A DNA stretch of 64,000 nucleotides, taken from positions 2,046,001 to 2,110,000 of the forward strand of contig JANCIK010000013.1 in assembly GCA_028532985.1 (NCBI GenBank). Direction: 5' to 3'. The DNA is from Stropharia rugosoannulata (lineage: Eukaryota > Basidiomycota > Agaricomycetes > Agaricales > Strophariaceae). A program made the position numbers and the translations under genes. Positions 11,404 through 23,574 of the stretch are shown one piece after another. The notes beneath the pieces are model-generated. The model saw only the letters and a list, made by a program, of their open reading frames with translations, made no database searches and was not told where the DNA came from. How positions within the stretch are numbered: the stretch's first letter is position 1; each line of letters begins with the position of its first letter.

Positions 11404-14370
11404 ATGTTTGTAGGTAGGCTCATTGACTTCAATTGCATCCACATATCTTCATCCACAAAAGGAACAACCAAATGTTCACCACTAGGTGAAGATGGATCTT
11501 CAACTAGTAAAGCACCACAGATAATGCTATTGGTATCAATAAACACACTTGATGCCCGAGGCCGTGGACATACACGGTGGAGTCATAGATCTCTGTCACG
11601 GTGGTGATGCATTTGCAAGAGAGGGCAATCATATGGCAGAACAAGTGCCATAAAATGTTTGATGTCCTTGTATGTAATCTGGAGTATAAATAGAACCTGG
11701 ACAAAAACAGAGCTCGATTCATTGATTTTCACAAGGGCAAAGTCGTATCGTGGCCTGTTATGAAACTTTGGATTTGCTCTGATTATGTTGGAGTTAATGT
11801 GCCAGTCAACAACTGACATGAACATAGCTTTAATGTTCTGATAAGGTGTGATCTAAAAACATTACATTGATGCTGGTCAATAGAACTAGCAAATCATGCG
11901 TAGCAGACTTGCATACCATATCAGAATCATGCAAGGTGATTCGTGGTGTGTTGAGTTTTTGTTCAAGTGACCTGCCTAATTTTCGTCGTAGATTAGTAAA
12001 GGCAGAATCATCCGAATGGCCATGTGCAAGTTGCTCCAGTGTACATGGTGAAAGACATGAACCATGAAGCACATGAGGTGTCTCTATATCACCACCTGAG
12101 TTACCTGCATCCTGATTGTTGTTTCGATCCACAATCTCTGCTTTATTCTCCCTTGCAATTTCTGCTGCAGCATCAAAAAGGGTAATATCTGTTTGTATTA
12201 ATGTTGCAATGACATCCTTTTCTTGGACTGCAAGAACCTATCAGATTGTATGAGATATTAGCATCAAAAATACATGCTATTATACACTACCTGTTTTGCA
12301 ACATTCTTGAAGTTGGTATGTCGTTGATAGTATTTTTTCAAAGGTCCATTGGCCTTCTCACTTGGTTTGGTATTGTAATTCCGAGTTGCTCCTTTCTCAA
12401 TTATGTCTTGGAACATATGCTGGTGAGTATGAAGCTTGGGAAAGTTCCATTTTTTTATTTATTTGATGTGCCCTTCAGATACTTCTAAAACATAATCACA
12501 ATTTATTAGCTATCTGTATTCACATTATATAAATTAGAAAAGGTGCAGCTCACTTTAAGTGCACTTTCAAATGTGAGAAGTTCAGCTTCCCCAGCAGCAA
12601 TAGTTGATGTTGTATGGACTGTCAATCCTGCATACATGTCAAGCTCAAGGTAGCTATGTATAACTCTTAATAGGTTGTATCCCTCTCGTGAGTATTCATG
12701 GCCACTTCAAGGATCATCTTCGGCATAGTGTGTGACCGAGTTAGACTGGAATGCATCTAGTGATGCAAAGATAATAACCTGATAGAGTGCCACAATAATA
12801 TTTTGAGTAAACAAAAGTCTTGCAAGCTAATACAAGACATAATTTACATACCTTGGAAAGGTCCTCAAACTTTGTTCCATCGGCAAACTCTCCAGTTGCA
12901 GCAAGTGATTTAAAATGATTCAAATCACTCCATGGCAGAATTTTGCCTAAGCTTTAATGTAGAATTAATTATATTATGAGCATTCTCTGATTTTAAAATT
13001 AATTAGGACAGCTCATGCTTTATTGATTTTCTCTGCAAGCACACGCCCTGATGCCTCTTTCAAAATATGCTTGACTTCTTCAAGAAGATGGTCCTCAAAC
13101 AATCCTCCGTGGTATGCATGCAGGCAATCCCAACAGGATAGTTGATATACATCAGCATCCTTCAAGCTCCAAAATACATTCTGCCGCAATGCAATTAATA
13201 ATTAAAGTTCACAGGAACATTATTAGTCTGATTAATGAATTTGACATGTAAAATAGCATGGCTAACCTTAACATCCTGAAGGCCATGGGCCTTTAATAAT
13301 TTCTCAGCTTCTGTTTTGCTCAGGTCTTGAGCCTTGTTCCAGATCTTTTCCATTGAGCTCAAGGTTCGTGGTATCCACTGCTTAGACAAGTTTATGATTT
13401 CGTCTTTTGGAACAAGGCATCTTGGGCATGGGAAATGGCTCTTGCCTCCACGGATTAGAGTATTCATGGATCTTTGAGAGAACAAAAGAAGTAGAATTAG
13501 AATTATGTCTGTTACTACAAACATTCATTTAGTAATATGTGATACATACTGCTCTTCATAGTCGGCTGATAACATTAACAAATGTGGGAAGATTTGATGC
13601 TCGACATTGTTGTCACATTTGACAGATGCCCCAAAGGATGCATATGCTTCGATAGATTTGATTATTTCATGGAATGCCTTGTGCCAGATAACATGTTTCA
13701 AATTTACAAAATCCTTTTTAGCACTGTCTTGTGCTGTTTCCTCAGGCTAAATGGAGATTTAAATAATGAGTGATTGATAATAACTGAGAAGTGTGCATCA
13801 AACATACAATGGGTAACCAGCCAACCAAACGACCACCACCAGATGTTGTACTATTCCGAATGGATATGGGTAGGTTTGCACACTGTGCAAGAACTGGATA
13901 ACCCTTCTCTGTGCCAAATGATGATAGCCTAGTCTTGTCTGCATACATAATTATAAAGAAAGGTGATGCAGTTAGAGGCATACCACTCTAATAAAAATTT
14001 AGCTTGTGTTAGCTTGTGTTAGATCATACATATTAGAAGAGAGATTTTACCTGCAGGGACCACCATAAATCTGCAGTCCAAGGTTCATCAAGAAAACGCT
14101 CAAACTCTTGGCCATTAAACTTGTAAAGCCTTTCTGCAGTCCAGTGAAACTCATGTATGAGAGCTTTGTCAGTAAGCAGCTCGATACACCAGTCCCATAA
14201 TGGCCTGTACCACACATCATATACAAGTTCTTCTCCCTTGTAAATTACTGGAAAGGATTGTTTCACAAACTAGTGGATAAAGAATATGTGTTAGGGTATT
14301 GTTAATTAAATAGAATTATAATAAATAGACATGATTAGCTCACCCCAACTGTGTGTGTTCTACGTGCATG
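11404..14370 (-). pseudogene. Plavaka-type DNA transposase, broken
   Basis: Plavaka is a CACTA-like cut-and-paste superfamily of mushrooms. Read 14370 to 11404, the conserved order is clear across many short exons: VWYRPLWDWCIELL, RFLDEPWTADLWW, MYADKTRLSSFGTEKGYPV, SIRNSTTSGGGRLVGWLPI, LIRGGKSHFPCPRCLVP, CWDCLHAYHGGLFEDHL, EFADGTKFEDLSK, KWNFPKLHTHQHMFQDI, RNYNTKPSEKANGPLKKYY, LSPCTLEQLA, HNRPRYDFALVKI and PRPRASSVFID. Breaks include a TGA after AEDDP (about 12705-12720), a frameshift in an A-run near 12455 and a TGA within the C-terminal RDRDL..LHRV motif near 11588. The N-terminus is cut by the Gypsy fragment at 14373. No terminal inverted repeats were found. Confidence 0.75.
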
Positions 14371-14372
14371 AT

Positions 14373-14838
14373 TGTAAGGGCGACTCTGCGCAGTGTCGAG
14401 CTCACACGAGACCTAGCAGAGGGATTCCGAAGTTTATTAAGTTGTAAACTATAAATACAATAGAAGTGCACCTAGCAGAGGGATTCCGAAGACAAAAGCC
14501 TAAGGAAACCCGCTGCCGGGCGCCACAGTACATAATAGAAGCATTGATTGATGCATGAGAATAAACTATACAGTTGATCCGCCACAAGAAGCCACCACAT
14601 CACGCCCTCATGTGATGTGCATCATACATCATATGCACAACACATGATGGACGTGTCCCATCAGTATGTCACATGATGTAAACCGCGTGCGCCTGTGCAC
14701 AGTACACACTGCAGAGCATAGTGTACACTGCACGGGCTGCGCACGGCGTAAGAAATAAGAATAAAATAAAATAAAAGAAAGTGAAGGAAGACGAAATGAA
14801 ATAAAATAAAGGGTGATGCACAGTGTCCCTTTACATCA
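14373..14838 (-). repeat. 3' LTR of a chromodomain Gypsy element
   Basis: On the minus strand the pol stop is followed at once by a polypurine run (AAGGGGGGG, 14839-14847) and then TGATGTAAAG, the expected start of a 3' LTR. The far end, near 14373, reads CCCTTACA on the minus strand, where Plavaka sequence resumes. Inside it a 21-bp sequence (CCTAGCAGAGGGATTCCGAAG) occurs twice, at about 14411 and 14470. No matching 5' LTR is in the window. The left boundary is approximate. Confidence 0.6.
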
Positions 14839-14846
14839 CCCCCCCT

Positions 14847-15401
14847 TCAAGACACGGCATCCCGGTGTGGTAAGGTGATCCACTTGCCACCATTGACTGT
14901 CCTATACTGTCCAGGTTTAATTGCCAGGGATCCAATAACCCGCGGAGCATCAGGATGTTCCCGGTAGAACTTGGCAACCAATTGAGGTGAGAAGACGTCT
15001 TCAGCATGCTCCCAGGTGTTCTCCTCATACCCATACCCCTTCCATTTGACCAGGAACTGAAGCCTGTTCCGATGAATGCAGCTATTGAGGATGGCCTCAA
15101 CCTCATACTCCAGCTCATTATCCACCAGCTCAGGTTCCAGAGGAGGCACTGCAATGCAGCCCGGAATAGGGTCAGGGAGACAGGGCGTGAGCTTGACGAC
15201 AGGGAAGACAGGGTGGAACTCTAGCTTGTCCTCTGTTTCTTCTGTTCTATTGTCCTTGGTTTCTGCATCATTGACAGCTGCACTATGGTCGCTTTCTTCT
15301 TCTGTGGTAGGCTGATCATCGGATACTGGCCTATTCTCGTCCAGCACAGATTTCTTCTTTGGTGACAAATATCCATACTGTATAGGCTTTGTGGAAGACA
15401 T
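14847..15401 (-). pseudogene. C-terminal end of a chromovirus (Gypsy) polyprotein with chromodomain
   Basis: Contains FHPVFPVVKLTPCLPDP, the conserved end of the integrase C-terminal region. A chromodomain follows: EYEVEAILNSCIHRNRLQFL, then VKWKGYGYEENTWEHAEDV, in which W and Y/E residues form the methyl-lysine pocket in known chromodomains. The frame ends two bases from the polypurine tract, as in chromoviruses. Upstream of KLEFHPVF the sequence (acidic, Ser/Thr-rich, 15230-15401) is not integrase, so the element is truncated and fused to other DNA. In known elements the chromodomain targets integration to H3K9-methylated chromatin. Confidence 0.75.
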
Positions 15402-16340
15402 GGGCTGTGCAAGTATTTCGTCTCGAGTAGCACATTGTGAGGTGCGAAGTTGGGTAGGACTGGTCTGAAAAGCCTGTCTCTATAGTTCACAATGTGCGAA
15501 GACAACATGTGTACAATGATAGCACGTTGAAAAGGTTTTACTTGTTTTATAACAAGGAGCTTCCAGTGTGCAAGGTTTAAACAATGGTTTCCGATGCGAA
15601 CTGGTATGATGTGTGTAGGTAGAATTTAACCCTGGAGGAAGCTGGAGAAGTACAGAGATATTCTACTCCTTAAATACCTGTTTGGTTGCCATGCCCAGAT
15701 CGTACCTTATACATCCATGAAGATCCGACCGCCCATGCTGATTTTATCTCGTCGGAAACCATGCTGCACAACAGCATGCTTCATATCTTGGCCACAAATT
15801 TCCTTATCTTCGGAAACCAAGCCCAAGCACGAGAAATCTTCCTGTGGCCAAATCATCTCCATGTTCACCCCTGAACATACATCTCCTCCAACCCTCTTTC
15901 CACACCTATGTCCCTTGTGTTTGTGTCGAGGTTCTTCTGCTTTCTGCTACCACACGCCTGTATGTCGTCAGAAACCCCTGCATATTGTCGGAATCCGTTA
16001 CCCCTTTGTGTCCCAGGTCGTATGTATGAGTATTTTCATGTGATTGACTCCCTTGTGGGTCCATAGTTACATCAGATTGTTAATATTGATCTGATGTTGT
16101 CAGCATCAGAAGTCCAATATTGCTCTGATGTTGTTGTCTTTCTTGATCTGCCATAGAGTTGTAATAACATCTTGAGTCTTCCTTGTGCTTGTCTTCTTGT
16201 TTCATCATGTACATATTTCATATCTTCGAATAAACTTGCATCTTCATATCTCAGTCTTCATATTTTGTGCTTCTTCTTGTTCTTTCAGTTTCTGATTGTA
16301 GTTTCCGATCGTTATGGCAGATATGTTGCTTCTTGTGTAT
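15402..16340. other. Non-coding, pyrimidine-rich; possible LTR remnant
   Basis: Contains several copies of TCGGAAACC/TTCCGA near 15588, 15747, 15810 and 15985, and a CT-rich AATAAA-like stretch ending about 16290. This resembles LTR or untranslated sequence of a retroelement, but I found no paired copy or PBS. No protein can be supported. Confidence 0.35.
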
Positions 16341-18252
16341 CTATGTTCTAATCCTTATGGTTTTTCTTGTTTTCACGAGGGGCCAGCCCCAGCCCCTCAC
16401 AACATATAGCAGAAACACTAAAAAATATGGAATCAAAATATGGATTGAAAAAGAAATAGGAGTGTACTGTTTTTTACTGTGTGTTGTCTTCACAACTAAA
16501 CCATGGCCGCAATATTCCAATGGCCCTACTGCAACACCATTCTTGGCTTTAATCATGTTTAAGAAAAACATTGATGATCTTTGAGCTTCTGCTACAGGCT
16601 CAAGACCTTTAGGCAGTGTGGCACCTTTATATGCAAATGAGTTCGCAGAAAAAGGAGGAGATATTGACCAGATTTGTTTTGAGCTAATCCAGGAAGTTTT
16701 TATTGTCCATTTCTTTCGGGTTTTTGGATTCTGTTGTTCAAAAAGATCCACATACTGGCTGAGGTGCGTTGAGACACCTATCCAGCCTAGTTTAACATGA
16801 GCATTATGTTAAGATAACACCAAATGTAAATTTAAGAAAATACCCATCCTACAATACAATGCTGTTATTGGATCATCTCTAGTCGGCATAGATTGACCAA
16901 AGCCCTTCCACTGCTCTTCTCCAAAGATTAAGTGTCCAAGATTCAACTCTTTCAGAGAAGTATTCAGTGCATTTTCAATTAAATCAGGATCGAAAATGTC
17001 AAACAAGCCATTTCCTTTGTCATTCCGATACCACAGCTGACCATTGTTCTCCAAATTATTTAAGACACTCTGGACTTGATATTAGTGTATGTACATTATG
17101 AACAATAGAGGCCAACATACATTATAGGTGTCTGCTAGCACATACATGCGATGAGATAATGCAGAGTACTCTCTTGCATATACATGTAGCCAGCTATTGT
17201 ATTCCTTTCTTTGCCTATATGTAGGAGCAATAATGCCCCCCTGCAATGTCTTGGACAAAAGGTTTCTATATGTAATTAGTTATTTACATACATGATTTTA
17301 AGGATAAGTTGCATATGGTAATTTAGTGTGCGACTTGTATGCAAATTCCCAGAAGGCCTCACATAACCGGGCCACTCGAGAAGGACAATTGAATATTTCC
17401 AACTCAGTAAGATATGGAGACAATCCTAGTCACTGGTTAGATTATAAGAGACAGTTAAACATTATTACAATACATACCTGCATCAAAGAATATTTCATTG
17501 ATTGTGTAAACTCCAACTCCTCCAAATACCTCATTTGCTCCTCTGATAACAGTACATGCATAGGATAATCTTCTAGAATCGGCCAAGTCAAGGCTGGATT
17601 CAATCCAATTGGCAACAACTTGAAGAAAGTCCTTGAAATTGTATACATCTGCTGGCAGTAATTTGAGCCCTGACTTTAGCGTTGCCCATTGTGGCTAAGA
17701 CAGATACTGTAAGTAAATACTCATGATAAACATAATAAAGATACTACAAACTTGAAACAAGTTATCAAGAGAAAGAAAGGCTATAACACTATTTGGAAAC
17801 TCAAATGCTATAGCAATTCTGTACCCTCGACTTGCATTTGGAGTTATCTTGACAACATTATTCCAGGTGTCTTTATTGTACCATTGGACGGATGTATGAG
17901 TTAGGTAGGCCAACTGTAAAATGGTGGTTATTTTTACTAGCATATAAAGATTTAATAAGCTTACTTGAAATACTTGAGAAGTAAAATCCAAGATAACAGA
18001 TCTTGGAGTTGACCATAAACCTCTCCATACAAGTGTGTTAACCTCCGGTGGATTTGGGTTGCTTTTTGTAAGAAGTAGAGCTGGAGGAAAAAGACTAGCC
18101 ATATTATACTGGCTGCCTCGTTTAGCAGTAGAGGTATTTTCTAAAGGAGTGACTAAGCTGTTTTTGCTATGCTGTTTCCCAGTACTAGTTTTAGGCTTTG
18201 TTTCATCTGCCCACAATTGTTGAACCAAAAGATCATAGCCTTTATCTTTCAT
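16341..18252 (-). pseudogene. Unrecognised multi-exon coding remnant
   Basis: Start at ATG 18252 (MKDKGYDLLVQQLW). Good exon-like segments are separated by short GT-AG introns: 18252-17967 (ends FTSQVFQ), about 17913-17752 (LAYLTHTSVQWYNK, then RIAIAFEFPNSVIAFLSL), about 17690-17478 (two frames open, so the phase is ambiguous), 17054-16840 (FGEEQWKGFGQSMPTRD) and 16751-16440 (VDLFEQQNPKTRKKW, KGATLPKGLEPVAEAQRS). The last segment ends in hydrophobic non-conserved sequence. I recognise no family or motif. It may be a fungal orphan gene in decay. Confidence 0.4.
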
Positions 18253-18774
18253 GTAGTTCAGAGGACTGGCCTGATCAGGCTAGTTTGAAGTTTCCAACAT
18301 ATATCCACTTATCATACCCGAGAATCCAGAGTTTCAAGTTGTGCTTTGAGAGTCTGTCATATTAGCAGTTATAGCCTGAGTAATCCAGAACCAAAGACAG
18401 AGTGGTCATTTGTTTTCACAGGGAAGTCTTTGTCATTGACAGGGCTCATAACCTAAAACAAGGGAAACAATGCTAGCTCAGTGTCACTTGTATGAGAGAA
18501 TGACTGAATTCATTCTATATCTAAGACAAGGGAAACAATACCAGCTACAACTATGCATGAGGACTCAAGGTAGATATATGACAGAATGGGAGACTCACCT
18601 CAGTGTCACTCATATGAGAGAATGACTAAGGAGAGAAGAATGAATATGGGGAAATAAGTGTACTAGCAGGTGTGGGAATAAGATGTGTATGTAAGTGTCA
18701 TGAACTAGAGATATATATCTGACAATTATTGGTTCCAAATGCCTAATCCCCACAGAAGCAAAAGTATACACTCT
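18253..18774. other. Non-coding with an internal duplication and an iMet-like site
   Basis: Two degenerate copies of a block 'ACAAGGGAAACAAT..AGCT ... CTCAGTGTCACT..TATGAGAGAATGACT' lie at about 18454-18505 and 18521-18630. At 18437-18451 is CAGGGCTCATAACCT, the same 14 bases that form the copia primer-binding site elsewhere in this window, in minus orientation. It may be the edge of another retroelement leader, but no LTR end (CA) abuts it. Confidence 0.35.
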
Positions 18775-19371
18775 TCACTCATACTTTCCTTTTCTTACTG
18801 CTTGGGTCCTCTGTAGTTCCAGGTCAAATACTGCATTAAATGCCATAAACAAACTTTGCACAGCTATGGTTGTATCTGAATTAGCTAGGAACTTTTCATA
18901 CATTCTATCATGGTTGGTCATTCCAGCCTTAAGCAGGGCCTTGAAAGACAATTGCTTGACTAATGCCATTTGGTCCCAGTTTGCTTCACTTTCATTCTGT
19001 GCAAGGGCAGGAAAATCCTTTGGTCAACTGAAGGGATCTCAGACAAAGCTACCTTCTGATTCATCCACTTTGTCAAGGAATACTTTTGCAAAGGGTGGCC
19101 AATTGTATCCCAAGGTTCTCACTGGTGAAGTGGCATTGTGCTTGAAGTGATCCTTGTCAACAAAGTATTTGTAACACTGGAGCAGCTGAACTTGGTGCTC
19201 AAAGCAGTTCCTTTCAAAATTGCTGACAGATATGACGTTTTCTTCATTGTTATCAAAGGTTGTAACAATTTCATAGTTAGTGTCAGCCCATAGCAGCAGT
19301 TCTGCACACTGCCTGCATGTATATTGATTTGCCAAATGTTCCTCAGGTGGAAGAGATGGTGCATCCATCAT
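18775..19371 (-). pseudogene. Unrecognised coding tail downstream of the JmjC relic
   Basis: 19371-19039 reads MMDAPSLPPEEHLANQYTCR..CAELL and ends VDESEGSF. After a frame change, 18990-18775 continues with MALVKQLSFKALLKAG and QSLFMAFNAVFDLEL to a stop at 18775. Position and strand suggest it is the C-terminal part of the same gene as the JmjC segment at 19509-20330, but I cannot identify a domain. Confidence 0.35.
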
Positions 19372-19508
19372 TTTTAAGCCAATCTTGATATTAATAGTAA
19401 GTCATTTTCAAGTTTGCCTTGTCATATGTTCTGCAGTCAATGAAATTGAGGAATTTTCCAAGAGAACAGTAGATCTATCACATCAGAGATATGAGTCTTT
19501 GCAGGGTC

Positions 19509-20330
19509 TTATTCTGCATTTAATAAGTGATTCTGCTTCAAGATAAATAGTAACTCACCATTATTGTCTATATTGCCTTTAATTAGTACATGGTAGTACA
19601 GGTCTACCATGTGGTGAATTGAAGCATATGCAGGTGGATGATTGCTATTTGTCATTAACTGATTAAGAACACAAGTGTGCAAAGTGACAGCAAGGCTATC
19701 TCTCATTGTTAACATCAAGTAAAAGTGGCCTCCATGGACTACCGAGCTTGAGAGAGTGTACACTACATGAATGATATTAGGTTGCATAATACTATAAATT
19801 ATTAGAGAGATAAAAACACAGATAAGAAGCAGATTTTATGGTTTCACACCTGGCAACAGAAGAATGGCTTTTAAATAAAAAAACCCTTGCCACTCCTATT
19901 GATATCAAAGGATTTGTTGAGAAGGAGATTGATATCTTGAAATATAGACTAGTCCAGACCTTTAATAGGACAGGCTGCTATCCACCATTTGGCACCAGTA
20001 AGAAGAGTCACAAATGTTCCAAGCCTGTTACTGTCAACATAAAAAGCATGGAATGTACCTGAAGTAGCAGCCAGGCCCCAGCAAAATTTGCCAACAGGGA
20101 ACCACTCAATCAAATCCAATTTTGGATTCTAAACTGTTTGTAAAAGTGTATAAGCATCTGATGAAAAGGGAGTTGGAGTCATTAATGCATGATGCATTAG
20201 GGAAATCCAGGGCATTTAAGGTGTTTCCTGTTAAAGAAGTAGCATGATTGAGAAGGTTGCAGAGGGTGCCTACACAAACAATTTTATTGTGATTTGCAGC
20301 TAATGACATAGATTGGTCTATTTTTTGGTT
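19509..20330 (-). pseudogene. Fungal JmjC-domain gene, decayed
   Basis: JmjC proteins are 2-oxoglutarate/Fe(II) dioxygenases. Minus-strand pieces follow the fungal JmjC order: HATSLTGNTLNALDFPNA (20309-20106), GLAATSGTFHAFYVDSNRLG followed by TGAKWW (about 20085-19950), then IIHVVYTLSSSVVHGGHFYL and TMRDSLAV (19787-19560). The usual H-x-D iron motif reads Y-V-D (20033-20041), a His to Tyr change, and a TAG follows KGLD, so the enzyme is inactive. The second-His region (GGHFY) remains. Confidence 0.55.
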
Positions 20331-20726
20331 AGATCATGGAAAGTCAAAAGAAGAAATGCAGAACTTGGAGTTGGATCTTTCTCTCCAAACTGCCACCTAA
20401 AGTTTGTAGTGCCTCACCAAACTGTAGCTCCTTGAAAGGTAGATCATAAATGACAATGTGCTGGCACCAGAAAATCTCTTGAATTGCTTTATTTGATAGT
20501 CCATCAAACTCCTTTTGTGATATAACATGAAATATAAAGTATCGCTTTCAGCGATAGGGCCTTGCTGAATTTTTATTTAATTGAGGAGAAAATATAAACG
20601 TCATGTTATTTCCATGTAAAGCATGTATTTGTCAATGTTAAATATTAGATACAATCCACTCTAATAATAACCTAGAAAAACTACGTGTTGACACCTCGAT
20701 GAAACTTTACTACACTCATGACGAGT
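20331..20726. other. No gene seen
   Basis: AT-rich sequence between the JmjC relic and the small gene at 20727. No frame, repeat or boundary that I can support. Confidence 0.35.
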
Positions 20727-21265
20727 TTACGCCTTACAGCCAGTGCGAGCACGCTTGGTAGGGCTGGGGTTTGTCATTTCAAGGCTTTCGTCATCACTGT
20801 CAGTCCCTGATATTATCATTAGCTTACTTATAGACATGTTCATCATTCAATACAACTTACTTGTGCGTCCTGTAGCCTCACTGCCGGTTTCCGTCTGATC
20901 GCCCCGAGTCAAGGTCCCTTCGCTGGTGGTGGTCCCGGTAGAAGCAACCACAGACAATGAACCCGCCACACTGTCCGCACTCGAAGAACCAGACTCTGTT
21001 GCAGCAGAAGAAACGGCACGCGTACCAGAACTCCCTTGGACAAAGTTGAGTTGACAAATAGGACGGAAGGGTGAACTCCATCCGAACGACTTCGCAGCTG
21101 CAACCTGCTCCTTTCGGGTCGGTGTCTGGGGCATAGGTCGCGGCTTGCGATCGAAAATCGTCTTCTTGTACGGGCTTGTTGAAATCTTGGGGGCTGGTGC
21201 CAAAATAGAAATTGTCTCTATGCGTGCCGTGAAAGTATCGCTACCTTCGTGCTCGCCACTCCCTG
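20727..21265 (-). CDS. Two 3' exons of a small unrecognised gene
   Basis: Exon 21265-20861 joins exon 20806-20727 through a clean GTAAGT...CAG intron with matched phase. Upstream, a TATTAG acceptor at 21266 implies at least one more 5' exon that I could not place. The protein has a Thr/Ser-rich start, a basic KPRPMPQTPTRKEQVAAAK segment, an SFGWSSPFRP motif, a Ser/Ala/Gly-rich middle, and an acidic DSDDE then basic KRARTGCKA end. The exon is GC- and CpG-richer than its surroundings, so it is younger or better maintained. No domain recognised. Confidence 0.5.
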
Positions 21266-21469
21266 CTAATATCACTCATCTGAAGATCTGTGTAAAGACA
21301 TGGTGAGATTAGAAAAACTTAACAAGGAAACAAAAGAGAGTTACAATAGAGGAGACATAGGCAGAGTAAAAAGAGTATAGTTACTACAAGCGCAGCTATA
21401 GAATTGAAATGAAATGGCCTGATAGTATTTGTTAGTATAAGGAAGAGATGGGAGAGACAAACAATGCAA

Positions 21470-21660
21470 AACTGACCAACATTTGAACAGGGGGAAACTT
21501 GAGATTGTTTAGACATGTGAGGATAAGAAGGGCATACAAGCAGAGACAATCCGACCAACATTTGAACGGGGGGAAACTTGAGATTGTTTGGTCATGTATG
21601 CAAGGGAAGAACACGGACAAGCAGGGGCAAACCGACCGAAAGTAGAACGTGGGGAACCTT
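21470..21660. repeat. Tandem direct repeat, ~78-bp period
   Basis: GACCAACATTTGAACRGGGG followed by GAAACTTGAGATTGTTT occurs at about 21474 and again at 21552. A third, degenerate copy (GACCGAAAGTAGAACGTGGGG) is near 21630. The intervening AAG/ACAAGCAGRGRCAA segments are also repeated. Non-coding. Confidence 0.75.
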
Positions 21661-21774
21661 ACTTTCAGCAAGGCCATTAATTGAGCCTGCTTGGTAGGGT
21701 GGCAATGAAGTATCATTTTGTTGATGTAACAGTTCTCCACTACTTGTACCAATGCCTTAATGTTGTTGAGGACC

Positions 21775-23574
21775 TCAATGTCCTGTTAAAGTTAGCTGAA
21801 TATATATTGTATCCATGGTAAAAGTAGTTGTACTTACATGCACCTGTGGCCAGAATTGGATCTTGCTGTCTAGCAGGGGACCATATGCATATACTTCAGT
21901 CATGGACTTGATTTTAGGTTGCTCATCAATGTCAAAATTGCAGTGTATATTTTGTGGAACTTTGATCCAGATATCTTTTGCAATTTTTTCATATGTAGCA
22001 TCTAAGCCTTCTATCCCAGGTTGCACCTTTTTAGCCCTGCAAGTTTTATTGTTCTTAAAAGGGTTTAGTCTGGCAGCAGATAAGCTTGCCTGATTCATTA
22101 CAGAGATGAGTTTCTTCAAAATTGCACTCTTACTAGGTCTCCTTCACTTTTCTAAAGAAGGTACAGTGTAAACATTCAGTCCTATTAACATCTGGGTTGT
22201 GTCCAAATTAAGTAGTATTCACCCTTTCTAGGCTTTTTAACACCCTGTAGAGAATGTCTCATTGATAGAGTCTTATCACAAGTATGCTGGCTACAGCCTT
22301 TTTGGTATGATCAACTCAGGTGCTAATCTAATATCTGAATTAAAAACTTACCTGTTCCAGATTTATATGCTGTTTCTGGTAAGGCTGCCTTATGAGCATG
22401 ATCATCTTTGCTGTCACTCACATAGTGAGAACCTTTTTCCATATCTTCATCTTTATCACCTTTGGTTTTACCAATCTTGGTAGAACTTTTGCTTGCATTT
22501 CCATTATCTAATTCCATGCTATTGTCTTTCTCCATGCTATGAGAGGATACAATACACACTAACTCAATTGCACCTCCATTTACTAGTGCAGGTACATTTG
22601 ATATCCTAGTATCAATATCTATTTGTAGATTGCCCTCATGCTGATTAGGAGCAACATCAATGTAATTGATATTCTGGGGTAAATTGTCAAGAGTAGTGAC
22701 AAGAATGGTTTGCAACCTTTCCAGACTGGTGTTAGTAAAACCACTTTGAACCTCCTGCATTTTGAAATTAGGGGTGGTAATGGCTGCAATAGGTTGAGGC
22801 AGCTGTTCAATGGCAGTATCTGGCAGGAGAGCCCTGTTGGATGGGTAGTGCCTATAAAGGATCTTCAAGCTCTTCATTTTCTCCTGATAATAGTCCAAAG
22901 GTAAGATAGGCAGGGTGGGATTTGGTGATATTTATCCCTGCTTCAAATTTGAGACTTTGGATAATATGTCAGATGGAATGCAAAATATAAGTACAAGATA
23001 TTGTTGGGCAGGTGGCCAACTGGAATAATTGGTTCCAGATTTTGTTCTCAAGGAGCCAAATAATTGGGAGCCTTCATGATCCTAGCACTATGAAATTCTT
23101 GGAAAATTCATAAGATTCAACAATACTAGCACCAGGATAAAATGATCAGCCTACCATTAAAAGTAAATCATGCTTGAAGCTTTGGTTACCCAGCCAGATT
23201 GCCATTAAGAGCATCAGTGGAGACAATAGTGTGGCCCTAAGCAAGGGTATTCAGATATGTTGCAGGGTATGTCTTTGAGACCATATTTTTTTTGCCCTGC
23301 ATTTCTTCAAGAAGATCATACAATTTTTTCTTTTCATCAGGGAGGTTTGGAATACCACAAGAAATTTGACAGCCTCCAAGCATGATCTGAAAAGTGCAAG
23401 ATAGCAGTGCAGAAGGTTTGTGCATATAGCACAAAAATTAGTGTTGTTGTTTAGTGTATCCATGAATTTGAGTAAGGTTTGCTCTTGTTCAACAGACAGG
23501 TTGAGACTCCTCTTATCTTTTTCAAAAAAGGCTTGACAAGTGGTGGAAAGGATTGATGGCCACTTGACTAACAT
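21775..23574 (-). pseudogene. Unrecognised coding remnants
   Basis: Three minus-strand exon-like pieces. 23574-23237 (SILSTTCQAFFEKDKRSLNL, with a frame change to LPDEKKKLYDLLEEMQGKK). 22898-22353 (MKSLKILYRHYPSNRALLP, then an acidic/basic KIGKTKGDKDEDMEKGS tail). 22119-21840 (NQASLSAARLNPFKNNK and EKIAKDIWIKVPQ). They may be exons of one gene, but junctions are not clean and no family is recognised. 23575-24849 holds only short frames in both directions and nothing I can support. Confidence 0.35.

Noticed and set aside
18437..18451. Possible initiator tRNA gene
   Set aside because: Only the anticodon-arm 14-mer is present. There is no acceptor stem, A box or B box around it.
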